Shown: positions 1 to 4,942 of the stretch, piece after piece
Position numbering within the stretch: the stretch's first letter is position 1
Layout of the letters: every line of letters begins with the position of its first letter
Assembly (NCBI GenBank): GCA_900554525.1
Contig: USHL01000105.1
Location: 1 to 5,444 of the forward strand
Direction: 5' to 3'
Source of the DNA: an uncultured Oscillospiraceae bacterium
GTDB lineage: Bacteria; Bacillota; Clostridia; Oscillospirales; Acutalibacteraceae
Length of the DNA stretch: 5,444 nucleotides
Position numbers and translations under genes: made by a program
The notes under the pieces: model-generated
Told to the model about the DNA's origin: nothing
Seen by the model: the letters and a program-made list of their open reading frames with translations, nothing else
Databases searched by the model: none

Positions 1-110
1 TTTCCGAAAAAGCGTATATCGCGCAGATATTTTTCTATTGTCGCTGCGCTTTTTTCTTCATTCAGCAGCTGTCTTTCGAAATTTTTAATGTCTTTTTCAC
101 TGATTTTCAT
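1..110 (-). CDS. Tyrosine recombinase/integrase, N-terminal fragment (runs off the left edge)
   Basis: Only the first 36 codons lie in the window; the gene continues leftwards. The start ATG (110-108 on the minus strand) is preceded by AAAGGAG with 7 bases of spacing, which decides the start. The peptide begins MKISEKDIKNFERQ and continues with a segment of the type NEEKSAATIEKYLRDIRFF. That pattern is typical of the SAM-like, core-binding N-terminal domain of phage-integrase/Xer-type tyrosine recombinases (helix, then a 'S-x-x-T-x-x-x-Y-x-x-D-[IL]-x-x-F' signature). The catalytic R-H-R-Y domain is outside the window, so activity cannot be judged. The gene is divergent from the feo operon and has no sharply defined promoter of its own in the shared AT-rich gap. 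It could be a housekeeping Xer-like recombinase or the integrase of a mobile element; the sequence here does not decide between them. Confidence 0.72.
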   Translation of the reverse strand, partial: MKISEKDIKNFERQLLNEEKSAATIEKYLRDIRFFG

Positions 111-206
111 GTGACTGCTCCTTTGCATAATATTTACTAATATAATTCCTTTTAAAGGGAAAAAAGTAAAGAGGTAAATAATGGAAAAATCTCAAAATGC
201 GGGCGA

Positions 207-260
207 TTTTAAAATTTTTTTCAAAGAGTACTTGACAAAGCATGCATAAAACAGTATAAT
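207..260 (+). promoter_or_regulatory. Sigma-A promoter of the feo operon with AT-rich upstream element
   Basis: A perfect -35 box TTGACA (232-237) and a perfect -10 box TATAAT (255-260) are separated by exactly 17 bases, which is the sigma-A/sigma-70 consensus. An A/T tract (about 207-222) lies just upstream of the -35 box, where an UP element would sit. The predicted transcription start is near 266-268, giving an untranslated leader of about 70 bases before feoA. So strong a core promoter would be expected to need a repressor, in keeping with the inverted repeats just downstream. Confidence 0.9.
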
Positions 261-267
261 TAGGCAT

Positions 268-285
268 AGTTAGCGGCAACTAACT
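268..285. promoter_or_regulatory. Operator-like inverted repeat A, at the predicted transcription start
   Basis: AGTTAG (268-273) and CTAACT (280-285) form a perfect 6-bp inverted repeat around a 6-base spacer. The site begins 7 bases after the -10 box, so it covers the predicted start point, a classic position for a repressor. The same half-sites with the same spacing recur at 302-319 and 588-605. TTAG/CTAA half-sites resemble those bound by metal-dependent DtxR/IdeR/MntR-family repressors, although the classical DtxR box has a shorter central spacing. The regulator itself is not encoded in this window. Confidence 0.65.
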
Positions 286-301
286 TTATTTTTTGAAAAT
301 C

Positions 302-319
302 GGTTAGCGTTTGCTAATT
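302..319. promoter_or_regulatory. Operator-like inverted repeat B, in the feoA leader
   Basis: GGTTAG (302-307) and CTAATT (314-319) are spaced by six bases, the same architecture as sites A and C. The inner part, TTAGC (304-308) and GCTAA (313-317) around GTTT, is perfectly symmetrical. Its centre is 34 bp from the centre of site A, about three helical turns, so two repressor dimers could bind on nearly the same DNA face. It lies within the transcribed leader, 18 bases before the feoA start codon. Confidence 0.6.
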
Positions 320-325
320 GAGGCT

Positions 326-334
326 GAGGGTGAT
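326..334 (+). promoter_or_regulatory. Ribosome binding site that fixes the feoA start at 338
   Basis: GAGGGTGAT is complementary to much of the 16S rRNA 3' end. Its GAGG part lies 8 bases before ATG 338. It supports ATG 338 over the in-frame TTG at 311, which falls inside operator-like site B and has no Shine-Dalgarno sequence. Confidence 0.75.
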
Positions 335-337
335 AAT

Positions 338-550
338 ATGACTTTAAGGAACGCCGAACCGGGTAGAGATTATATAATTCGCAGCATAGAAACCGAGGAT
401 GAGGAAATGGACGCTTTTCTGTTTTCGCTCGGCTGTTACAGCGGTGAAAGCATTACGGTCATTTCGCATCTTAAGGGGAGCTGTGTTGTTTCGGTCAAGG
501 ACGGGCGGTATAATATTGACAACCAACTTGCCGAGGCCATTGTTATCTGA
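338..550 (+). CDS. feoA: FeoA, small cytosolic partner of the FeoB ferrous-iron transporter
   Basis: A 70-residue protein, normal for FeoA. FeoA is a small SH3-like, beta-rich cytosolic protein needed for full Fe(II) uptake by FeoB. The sequence opens with MTLRNAEPGRDYIIRSI, has the central acidic linker ETEDEEMDAF, and then the hallmark FeoA segment: an LGCYSGESITVIS turn (about residues 31-43), a KGSCVVSVKDGRYNID strand pair and a terminal LAEAIVI strand. It is the first gene of the operon, 83 bases before feoB. An upstream in-frame TTG at 311 would add nine residues but lacks a ribosome binding site and overlaps an operator-like repeat, so ATG 338 is preferred. Expression is probably iron-controlled through the repeats at 268-285 and 302-319. 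The identification rests on the family pattern and on the adjacent feoB. Confidence 0.95.
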   Translation: MTLRNAEPGRDYIIRSIETEDEEMDAFLFSLGCYSGESITVISHLKGSCVVSVKDGRYNIDNQLAEAIVI

Positions 551-554
551 ACAG

Positions 555-580
555 AAAAACGGTTTGCGAACTGTTTTTTT
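555..580 (+). terminator. Terminator-like hairpin just after feoA (possible attenuator)
   Basis: Five bases after the feoA stop codon, AAAAACGGTT (555-564) pairs with AACTGTTTTT (569-578) through ten base pairs, including one G-U pair. The loop is the UNCG-type tetraloop TGCG, and the pairing runs directly into a run of seven T (574-580). This is the geometry of an intrinsic terminator. The stem is A/U-rich with a short G/C core, so termination is probably partial. Because feoB has no convincing promoter of its own, leaky termination here would lower feoB relative to feoA. Confidence 0.55.
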
Positions 581-583
581 GCT

Positions 584-609
584 TTTGAGTTAGCTTAAGC
601 TAACTCAAA
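584..609. promoter_or_regulatory. 26-bp perfect palindrome (operator-like repeat C) between feoA and feoB
   Basis: TTTGAGTTAGCTT (584-596) is followed at once by its exact reverse complement (597-609). Embedded in it is AGTTAG-N6-CTAACT (588-605), with the same half-sites and spacing as site A at the promoter. As DNA it is the most symmetrical copy of the putative repressor site. As RNA it could fold into an 11-bp stem with a TTAA loop, starting five bases after the T-run of the preceding hairpin and ending 24 bases before the feoB start. No T-run follows it, so it is not itself an intrinsic terminator. Confidence 0.7.
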
Positions 610-633
610 TATATACAGAGGAGGAAAAAATAA

Positions 634-2667
634 ATGAGAATTGCTTTGGCAGGCAATCCGAACTCAGGGAAAACCACGATGTACAACGCTCTGACCGGAC
701 GTCATGAAAAGGTCGGAAACTGGGCCGGTGTTACCGTAGACAAAAAGGAGCATCCGATAAAAAGGTCGTATTATTCGGGAGAGAGGCAGCTTATAGCCGT
801 TGACCTTCCGGGGGCTTATTCGATGTCGCCGTTTACAAGCGAGGAAAGCATCACCAGTTCTTATGTAAGAAGAGAAAATCCCGATGTTATAATCAATATC
901 GTGGACGCGACAAATCTCAGCCGCAGTCTTTTCTTTACGACGCAGCTTTTGGAGCTTGGAATACCGGTAGTAGTGGCGCTTAACAAAAGCGATATAAACG
1001 AAAAGAAGCAGACGGAAATAAATGTCGAAGCGCTTGCCGAAAGACTCGGCTGCCCTGTTATCAAGACGGTTTCAACTTCTTCAGAGGGGCTGAAGGAGGC
1101 GGTTGAGACCGCGGCGTCACTGGCAAACGCCGAACAGAAAGCGCCTTACATACAGGACGATATTGATTTAACTGATAAAAAAGCCGTTGAAGCAGCCGAC
1201 CGCAGGCGTTTCGAGTTTGTAAATCGGATTGTTAAAGATGTGGAGACACGCAAAATACTGACTAAGGACAGGAATTTCGGCGATAAGATCGACGCGGTGA
1301 TTACAAACAAATGGCTCGGAATACCGATTTTTGCCGTTGTGATGTTTCTGGTATTCCAGATTTCACAGGTTTGGATAGGAACGCCGATCGCCGACCTGTT
1401 TGTGGGCTGGCTGGAGGCTTTTCAGGGCTGGGTAGGCGGTCTTCTGGAAAACGCGAATCCTCTGCTTTCGGCATTGCTTGTAGACGGTATTATCGGCGGC
1501 GTTATCGCTGTTATCGGTTTTTTGCCGCTTGTTATGGTTATGTATTTCCTTATTGCTTTGCTGGAGGACTGCGGCTATATGTCCCGTGCGGCGGTAGTGC
1601 TTGACCCGATATTCAAAAAGGTCGGGCTTTCGGGCAAGTCGGTCATTCCGTTCGTTATTACGGTAGGCTGTGCGGTACCGGGAATTATGGCCAGCCGCAC
1701 CATACGCAACGAACGTGAACGCAGAGCAACCGCGATGCTTTCTCCTTTTATGCCCTGCGGCGCTAAAATCCCGGTGATATCGCTTATTGCCGGCGCGTTT
1801 TTTGACAATGCAGGATGGGTAAGCACGGTTATGTATCTGAGCGGTATATTATTAATATTCCTCGGCGCCTTACTCGTGAACAAGGTGGCAGGCTATAAAT
1901 CAAGAAAGTCCTTCTTTATAATCGAGCTGCCGGAATATAAGATTCCTTCGCTGTGGGGAGCATTCAAATCTATGTGTGCGCGCGGCTGGGCTTATATAGT
2001 TAAGGCTGCTACCATAATCCTGCTCTGCAATACGGCGGTACAGATAATGCAGACCTTCAACTGGAGCTTTCAGGTTGCTGAAACGCCTGATTCTTCGATA
2101 CTTGCATCGATTGCATCTCCGTTCGCGTATCTGCTCGTACCTATCGTAGGCGTGCTCAGCTGGCAGCTTGCCGCCGCGGCGGTTACCGGATTCATTGCAA
2201 AAGAGAATGTTGTAGGCACACTTGCCGTCTGCTTTGTCGGTCTGGAAAATCTTATTAATATGGATGATCTGGAGCTTTATGAAGGGACGGGCGCCGAAGC
2301 GGCCGGAATACTTGCTATAACCAAGGTGGCGGCGCTGGCTTATCTTATGTTTAATCTTTATACCCCGCCCTGCTTTGCGGCGATCGGGGCGATGAATGCC
2401 GAAATGAAGAGCACAAAATGGCTTTGGGGCGGCATAGGGCTTCAGCTGAGCGTTGGTTATACCGTCGGTTATTTGGTATATACTTTCGGTACGCTGTTTA
2501 TCGCTCCCGACACGCTTAATGTCGGTGCGGCTCTGGCGGGCGCCGCGGCGGTTGCGGTTATGGTTTTAGTAATAGTTTCGCTTATCGTTCATACCAACCG
2601 CAAGCTGAAAACCGAATATACACTTGAAAAATCAGATGACAGTCGGAAAAATTATGCGATGAGCTGA
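634..2667 (+). CDS. feoB: FeoB, GTP-dependent ferrous iron transport protein
   Basis: A 677-residue polytopic membrane permease for Fe(II). The N-terminal G domain shows G1 GNPNSGKTT (7-15), the switch-I segment GNWAGVTVD (28-36), G3 DLPG (57-60), G4 NKSD (117-120) and a G5-like STSSEG (147-152). A helical cytosolic linker follows (about 165-225). The membrane part starts at the conserved NKWLGIPIF (about 225-233) and holds roughly eight to ten hydrophobic segments up to about residue 660. The two Gate repeats are represented by GCAVPGIMASRTI (Cys346) and PFMPCGAKIPV (Cys375), cysteines of the kind implicated in the FeoB pore. Length is within the family range, with no C-terminal FeoC-like extension. 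AGAGGAGG (617-624) sits nine bases before ATG 634. The stop codon is six bases from the next gene. G4 is the standard GTPase NKxD, where many FeoBs have NMxD. Confidence 0.99.
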   Translation: MRIALAGNPNSGKTTMYNALTGRHEKVGNWAGVTVDKKEHPIKRSYYSGERQLIAVDLPGAYSMSPFTSEESITSSYVRRENPDVIINIVDATNLSRSLFFTTQLLELGIPVVVALNKSDINEKKQTEINVEALAERLGCPVIKTVSTSSEGLKEAVETAASLANAEQKAPYIQDDIDLTDKKAVEAADRRRFEFVNRIVKDVETRKILTKDRNFGDKIDAVITNKWLGIPIFAVVMFLVFQISQVWIGTPIADLFVGWLEAFQGWVGGLLENANPLLSALLVDGIIGGVIAVIGFLPLVMVMYFLIALLEDCGYMSRAAVVLDPIFKKVGLSGKSVIPFVITVGCAVPGIMASRTIRNERERRATAMLSPFMPCGAKIPVISLIAGAFFDNAGWVSTVMYLSGILLIFLGALLVNKVAGYKSRKSFFIIELPEYKIPSLWGAFKSMCARGWAYIVKAATIILLCNTAVQIMQTFNWSFQVAETPDSSILASIASPFAYLLVPIVGVLSWQLAAAAVTGFIAKENVVGTLAVCFVGLENLINMDDLELYEGTGAEAAGILAITKVAALAYLMFNLYTPPCFAAIGAMNAEMKSTKWLWGGIGLQLSVGYTVGYLVYTFGTLFIAPDTLNVGAALAGAAAVAVMVLVIVSLIVHTNRKLKTEYTLEKSDDSRKNYAMS

Positions 2668-2673
2668 TGAAAT

Positions 2674-2883
2674 ATGGAAAATTTTATAATTATTGCAATA
2701 GTATTGTGCATTATTGCGGGAATAGCGATTTATCTTTACAAAGCGAAAAAGCGCGGCGAAACCTGCATAGGCTGTCCGTATGCCAAGCAATGCGGGAACA
2801 GATGCGGCAGAACCTGCCGGGGAGAAAAGCCCGGACGAAAAGGATTCTCTGATAAGGAAGCACATATTACAACGGAAGCTTAA
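2674..2883 (+). CDS. FeoB-associated Cys-rich membrane protein
   Basis: A 69-residue protein of the FeoB_associated type found next to feoB in many Firmicutes. It has a three-residue N-terminus, one hydrophobic helix (about residues 4-22), a basic KAKKRG stretch, then a cysteine cluster with the pattern C31-x2-C34-x5-C40-x3-C44-x3-C48 and a charged tail. By the positive-inside rule the cysteines should face the cytosol, where they could take Fe(II) from FeoB or hold an Fe-S or zinc site; the family's biochemical role is not established. ATG 2674 is six bases after the feoB stop with no strong Shine-Dalgarno sequence, suggesting translational coupling to feoB. The overlapping frame starting at 2667 gives no recognisable family and is rejected. 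Confidence 0.9.
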   Translation: MENFIIIAIVLCIIAGIAIYLYKAKKRGETCIGCPYAKQCGNRCGRTCRGEKPGRKGFSDKEAHITTEA

Positions 2884-2928
2884 AAGCAATGTGCAGGCAT
2901 AAAATTTGTATGAACAGAACAGCTGCGT

Positions 2929-2933
2929 GGGAG
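2929..2933 (+). promoter_or_regulatory. Ribosome binding site that fixes the HMA-protein start at 2939
   Basis: GGGAG lies five bases before ATG 2939. It supports this start over the in-frame TTG at 2906, which would add eleven non-hydrophobic residues ahead of the membrane helix and has no ribosome binding site. Confidence 0.65.
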
Positions 2934-2938
2934 TTTGT

Positions 2939-3313
2939 ATGGAAAACGCAATTATAATCGCAATCATTGTCATTACAGCCGCTGTTGCTTTGCGTTATGC
3001 GGTAAGACACCAAAAGGGCCGCGGCGGCTGCTGCTCCGGCAGAGAATACCGTCCGCGCAGGAAAAAGCTTCCGAAAGTTATTTGCAGAAAGATATTTTTG
3101 ATCGGCGGAATGCACTGTGAGCATTGCAGAAACCGTGTAGAAGAAGCCGTAAATGATATAAGCGGCGCTGCCGGCAGGGTGAATCTCAAAAAAGGCGAGC
3201 TTAAAGTATTTTATTCGGAGCATATTGACGACTCCGATATTGTCAGCCGCATTGAAAAGGCGGGTTATACCGTGACGGGAATAAAAGACCGACAGAAAGG
3301 ATATAAGGAATGA
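2939..3313 (+). CDS. Membrane-anchored heavy-metal-associated (HMA) domain protein of the feo operon
   Basis: A 124-residue two-part protein. Residues 4-22 form one membrane helix, followed by a basic linker (RHQKGRGG) with a CC pair (31-32), another basic patch (38-43) and a single Cys49. Residues about 47-115 form an HMA fold like CopZ and the metal-binding domains of P1B ATPases: the ligand loop is GGMHCEHC (Cys60, Cys63), followed by the RVEEAVNDI helix, a beta strand, and the closing SRIEKAGYTV segment. HMA domains usually bind Cu(I) or Zn(II) through CxxC; in a feo operon the cargo is uncertain and could be Fe(II). Positive charges after the helix predict a cytosolic HMA domain. The N-terminus MENAIIIAI closely matches MENFIIIAI of the preceding gene, suggesting duplication and fusion. 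It overlaps the next gene by ATGA. Confidence 0.9.
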   Translation: MENAIIIAIIVITAAVALRYAVRHQKGRGGCCSGREYRPRRKKLPKVICRKIFLIGGMHCEHCRNRVEEAVNDISGAAGRVNLKKGELKVFYSEHIDDSDIVSRIEKAGYTVTGIKDRQKGYKE

Positions 3314-3585
3314 GTGTAGTTATAGTCGGGGGAAACGAATGCATGACCCGGCAGTATATAGACCTTTGCAGACAGTATAAATTCAAAGTAAAGGTCTATT
3401 GCAAGGCAGCAGCAGGACTGAAAGATATCGGTTCGCCGGATTTGCTTGTACTGTTTACAGATACTGTATCTCATAAAATGGTGCGCTGTGCATTAAATTC
3501 TAAGAGCGGAAATACGAAAATAACACGCTCACACAGAAGCTCGGTTTCGGCGCTCAGAGGAATACTTGAAGAATATATGGCTTGA
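3310..3585 (+). CDS. DUF2325-family protein at the end of the feo operon
   Basis: A 91-residue soluble protein of unknown function. It starts MSVVIVGGNECMTRQY, a Rossmann-like beta-loop-helix opening. The family-conserved SPDLLVLFTDTVSHKMV (42-58) follows, and it ends with RSHRSSVSALRGILEE (73-88); these match the DUF2325 pattern. His55, His75 and Cys11, Cys20, Cys31 and Cys60 could bind metal or redox groups, but nothing in the sequence proves this. The start codon overlaps the HMA gene's stop as ATGA, and AAAGG (3296-3300) lies nine bases upstream, so translation is probably coupled. Position as the last operon gene, only six bases before the terminator stem, ties it to ferrous-iron handling, perhaps sensing or storage. 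That role is inference from context only. Confidence 0.85.
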   Translation: MSVVIVGGNECMTRQYIDLCRQYKFKVKVYCKAAAGLKDIGSPDLLVLFTDTVSHKMVRCALNSKSGNTKITRSHRSSVSALRGILEEYMA

Positions 3586-3590
3586 AATAA

Positions 3591-3628
3591 CAAAAACCGT
3601 ACATACTGATATGTATGTACGGTTTTTG
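3591..3628. terminator. Bidirectional intrinsic terminator between the feo operon and the flavoprotein genes
   Basis: CAAAAACCGTACATAC (3591-3606) pairs perfectly over 16 bp with 3613-3628 around the loop TGATAT. The stem begins with A5 and ends with T5, so each strand shows a GC-containing hairpin running into a T-tract. It starts six bases after the stop of the plus-strand operon and ends directly at the stop codon of the convergent minus-strand gene (3629), so it can serve both transcripts. Confidence 0.93.
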
Positions 3629-4402
3629 CTATTTTAAATTTTGACGGCGAAACAGGCTCCACGGCATAACTCGGTGGCCGAATAACGCTGCAAACCACCA
3701 CCAGAGCGAGGCAAACACAACGAAAAGAAAACGCGGACAGAACCATACGGTGGTGTATTTAATTCCGTGATATTTTCTTATGACAGCAGAACGGCTCAGA
3801 CTGAAAAGGTTTATAAATATTCCGAGACTGAAAATCAGATACAGCGCGGTGCATACGGTGAGGCTCCATGGAAAGAAACCGTATAACAGTTCGTAAACAG
3901 ATACAGAACCTCCGGATATGGAAAATAATGCGCGTATTATAAGCAATATAATATCCGCTGTTAAGCCTGCCGGAACCGCGAAACGAAGTATATTAAGCAT
4001 TTCACCCGCGCCGATACCAAGTCCTCCGCACCACTCGAGACCGCATCTTATGCACCAGTTTTTCAGCATATAAAGGCAAAGTCCGCACTGCCTTCCTTCA
4101 TAAAAGCCGCAGCCGTTTACAGCGTAGACCTTTAATTTTTTCGGAGTTTTTTCAAGCTGCAGCTGAAGCTTATAAAGATATTCGAGTAATGTTGACGGAA
4201 TAGCATCGACATAGACAGGGAAAACGAATATAAGTACATCGGCGGAGTCAAGGCCCGCTGCTATACGGTTATAATCCCTTATCGATCGGAGTTTTATAAT
4301 ATCGGCGTTTTGTCCGAAAAAGAATATTTTTAATATATGCGAGTAATAGGATGAAGCGCTGAAACGTTTTTTAGGGCTGGCGGAGATTATTTTTATATTC
4401 AT
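3629..4402 (-). CDS. Flavodoxin-fold (FMN reductase-like) protein with C-terminal membrane segments
   Basis: A 257-residue protein in two parts. Residues 1 to about 140 look like the flavodoxin/NADPH-dependent FMN reductase fold: beta1 MNIKIISASPKKRFSAS with the phosphate-binding loop (7-18), the ADVLIFVFPVYVDAIPS strand-loop (54-70) and KVYAVNGCGFYEG (91-103), where flavin-contacting loops usually sit. Residues about 141-250 hold roughly three hydrophobic segments (about 145-170, 175-206 and 220-245), so the flavin domain is probably tethered to the membrane. Six cysteines cluster at 98-125, including C106-x2-C109 and C117-x2-C120. Its ATG overlaps the upstream gene's stop (TGA within ATGA), indicating coupled translation. 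The likely role is electron transfer to or from a membrane partner, with substrate unknown. Convergence with the feo operon permits, but does not show, a ferric-reductase role. Confidence 0.8.
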   Translation of the reverse strand: MNIKIISASPKKRFSASSYYSHILKIFFFGQNADIIKLRSIRDYNRIAAGLDSADVLIFVFPVYVDAIPSTLLEYLYKLQLQLEKTPKKLKVYAVNGCGFYEGRQCGLCLYMLKNWCIRCGLEWCGGLGIGAGEMLNILRFAVPAGLTADIILLIIRALFSISGGSVSVYELLYGFFPWSLTVCTALYLIFSLGIFINLFSLSRSAVIRKYHGIKYTTVWFCPRFLFVVFASLWWWFAALFGHRVMPWSLFRRQNLK

Positions 4403-4905
4403 TTTAATTTATCTCTCAGTTCCGATATATCGTTTAAAAAATGTATACTGTGACTTTTGGCTGCAAAATTCACAGCGTTTGCGGCCGCGAGTCTTTCGGC
4501 AAGTTTTTTTTCCTCCGTCAGCATACCGTCGCAGCCGTAAAATATGATTTTTAACACCATATGGTTTTTGTAACGCGGCAGATGGTGAAGCTCTTGCCCG
4601 CGTTTTTGAAAAAACGGCAGTACTCCCGGAATACAGCGGTCCCATAATCGTTTTACGGGGACAGAAAATCCGCCGTAAAGCGGGCGGCAGACTATAACCG
4701 TTTCCTCTGCCGTCAGGAGTCTTGCTCCGAGAGTTTCCATACCATCCTTGAATATACAGGCACCTGGCGTTTTAAGCCAGCAACCGAAACAGCCTGTACA
4801 ACGGGCATATGCTTTTGCAGCATCTATTATAATACTGCTGCGGAAACAGTTTTTAATTATGTCTGCTCCTTCAGAGGGCAGATCGTGCAGAACGTATTTT
4901 GGCAT
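4399..4905 (-). CDS. Flavodoxin-family protein with a four-cysteine Fe-S-type motif
   Basis: A 168-residue protein of the NADPH-dependent FMN reductase/iron-sulfur flavoprotein type common in clostridia. It has the cysteine motif C36-x2-C39-x2-C42-x7-C50 within a CTGCFGCWLKTPGACIFKD segment, typical of families whose cysteines carry a [4Fe-4S] cluster or act in redox. It also has a TVIVCRPLYGGFSVPVKRLWDR segment (split here as TVIVCRPLYGG and FSVPVKRLWDR) that matches the flavin-contacting loop and following helix, then LPRYKNH and a KIIFYGCDG strand. The start is placed at 4905, where AAAGGGGG lies six bases upstream; an in-frame ATG at 4935 would add ten residues and has no such site. The stop overlaps the next gene as ATGA, so the two flavoproteins probably form a functional pair. 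The redox partner and substrate are unknown. Confidence 0.85.
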   Translation of the reverse strand: MPKYVLHDLPSEGADIIKNCFRSSIIIDAAKAYARCTGCFGCWLKTPGACIFKDGMETLGARLLTAEETVIVCRPLYGGFSVPVKRLWDRCIPGVLPFFQKRGQELHHLPRYKNHMVLKIIFYGCDGMLTEEKKLAERLAAANAVNFAAKSHSIHFLNDISELRDKLK

Positions 4906-4911
4906 AAACTT

Positions 4912-4919
4912 CCCCCTTT
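4912..4919 (-). promoter_or_regulatory. Ribosome binding site that fixes the flavoprotein start at 4905
   Basis: On the minus strand AAAGGGGG is followed by six bases and then ATG 4905. It lies downstream of the alternative ATG at 4935, so it can only serve the inner start. Confidence 0.75.
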
Positions 4920-4936
4920 GATAACAATATGCCATT

Positions 4937-4942
4937 ATTATA
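4937..4942 (-). promoter_or_regulatory. Possible -10 box for the flavoprotein pair
   Basis: A perfect TATAAT on the minus strand overlaps the stop codon of the ftsH remnant and would start transcription near 4930, about 25 bases before the flavoprotein start. The hexamer at the right distance upstream (TGAATT, 4965-4960) is a poor -35 box, so this is only a candidate. It would matter because the degenerate gene upstream may no longer be driven by an active promoter. Confidence 0.28.

Noticed and set aside
97..279. Minus-strand 60-codon open frame across the feo promoter region
   Set aside because: It overlaps the recombinase start in another frame, covers the consensus promoter, has low-complexity F/Y/K-rich composition and no ribosome binding site.
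311..337. TTG at 311 as the feoA start
   Set aside because: It lies inside operator-like repeat B and lacks a Shine-Dalgarno sequence; ATG 338 has GAGGGTGAT at a good distance and gives the normal FeoA N-terminus.
585..615. A separate feoB promoter overlapping the palindrome (TTGAGT with TATATA)
   Set aside because: The spacing is 19 bases with a weak -35, and the start point would fall in the ribosome binding site, so it is not credible without mapping data.
2667..2852. Plus-strand frame starting at 2667 (ATGA overlap with feoB)
   Set aside because: The overlap is tempting, but the peptide has no family pattern, whereas the frame starting at 2674 gives the membrane helix and cysteine cluster expected next to feoB.
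2632..2973. Minus-strand open frame of 113 codons opposite the small Cys-rich gene
   Set aside because: It is antisense to feoB's end and the FeoB-associated gene, has no recognisable family, and disagrees with the clear plus-strand operon.
3471..3746. Minus-strand open frame across the bidirectional terminator
   Set aside because: It is antisense to the DUF2325 gene, reads through the terminator stem and overlaps the end of the flavoprotein gene out of frame.
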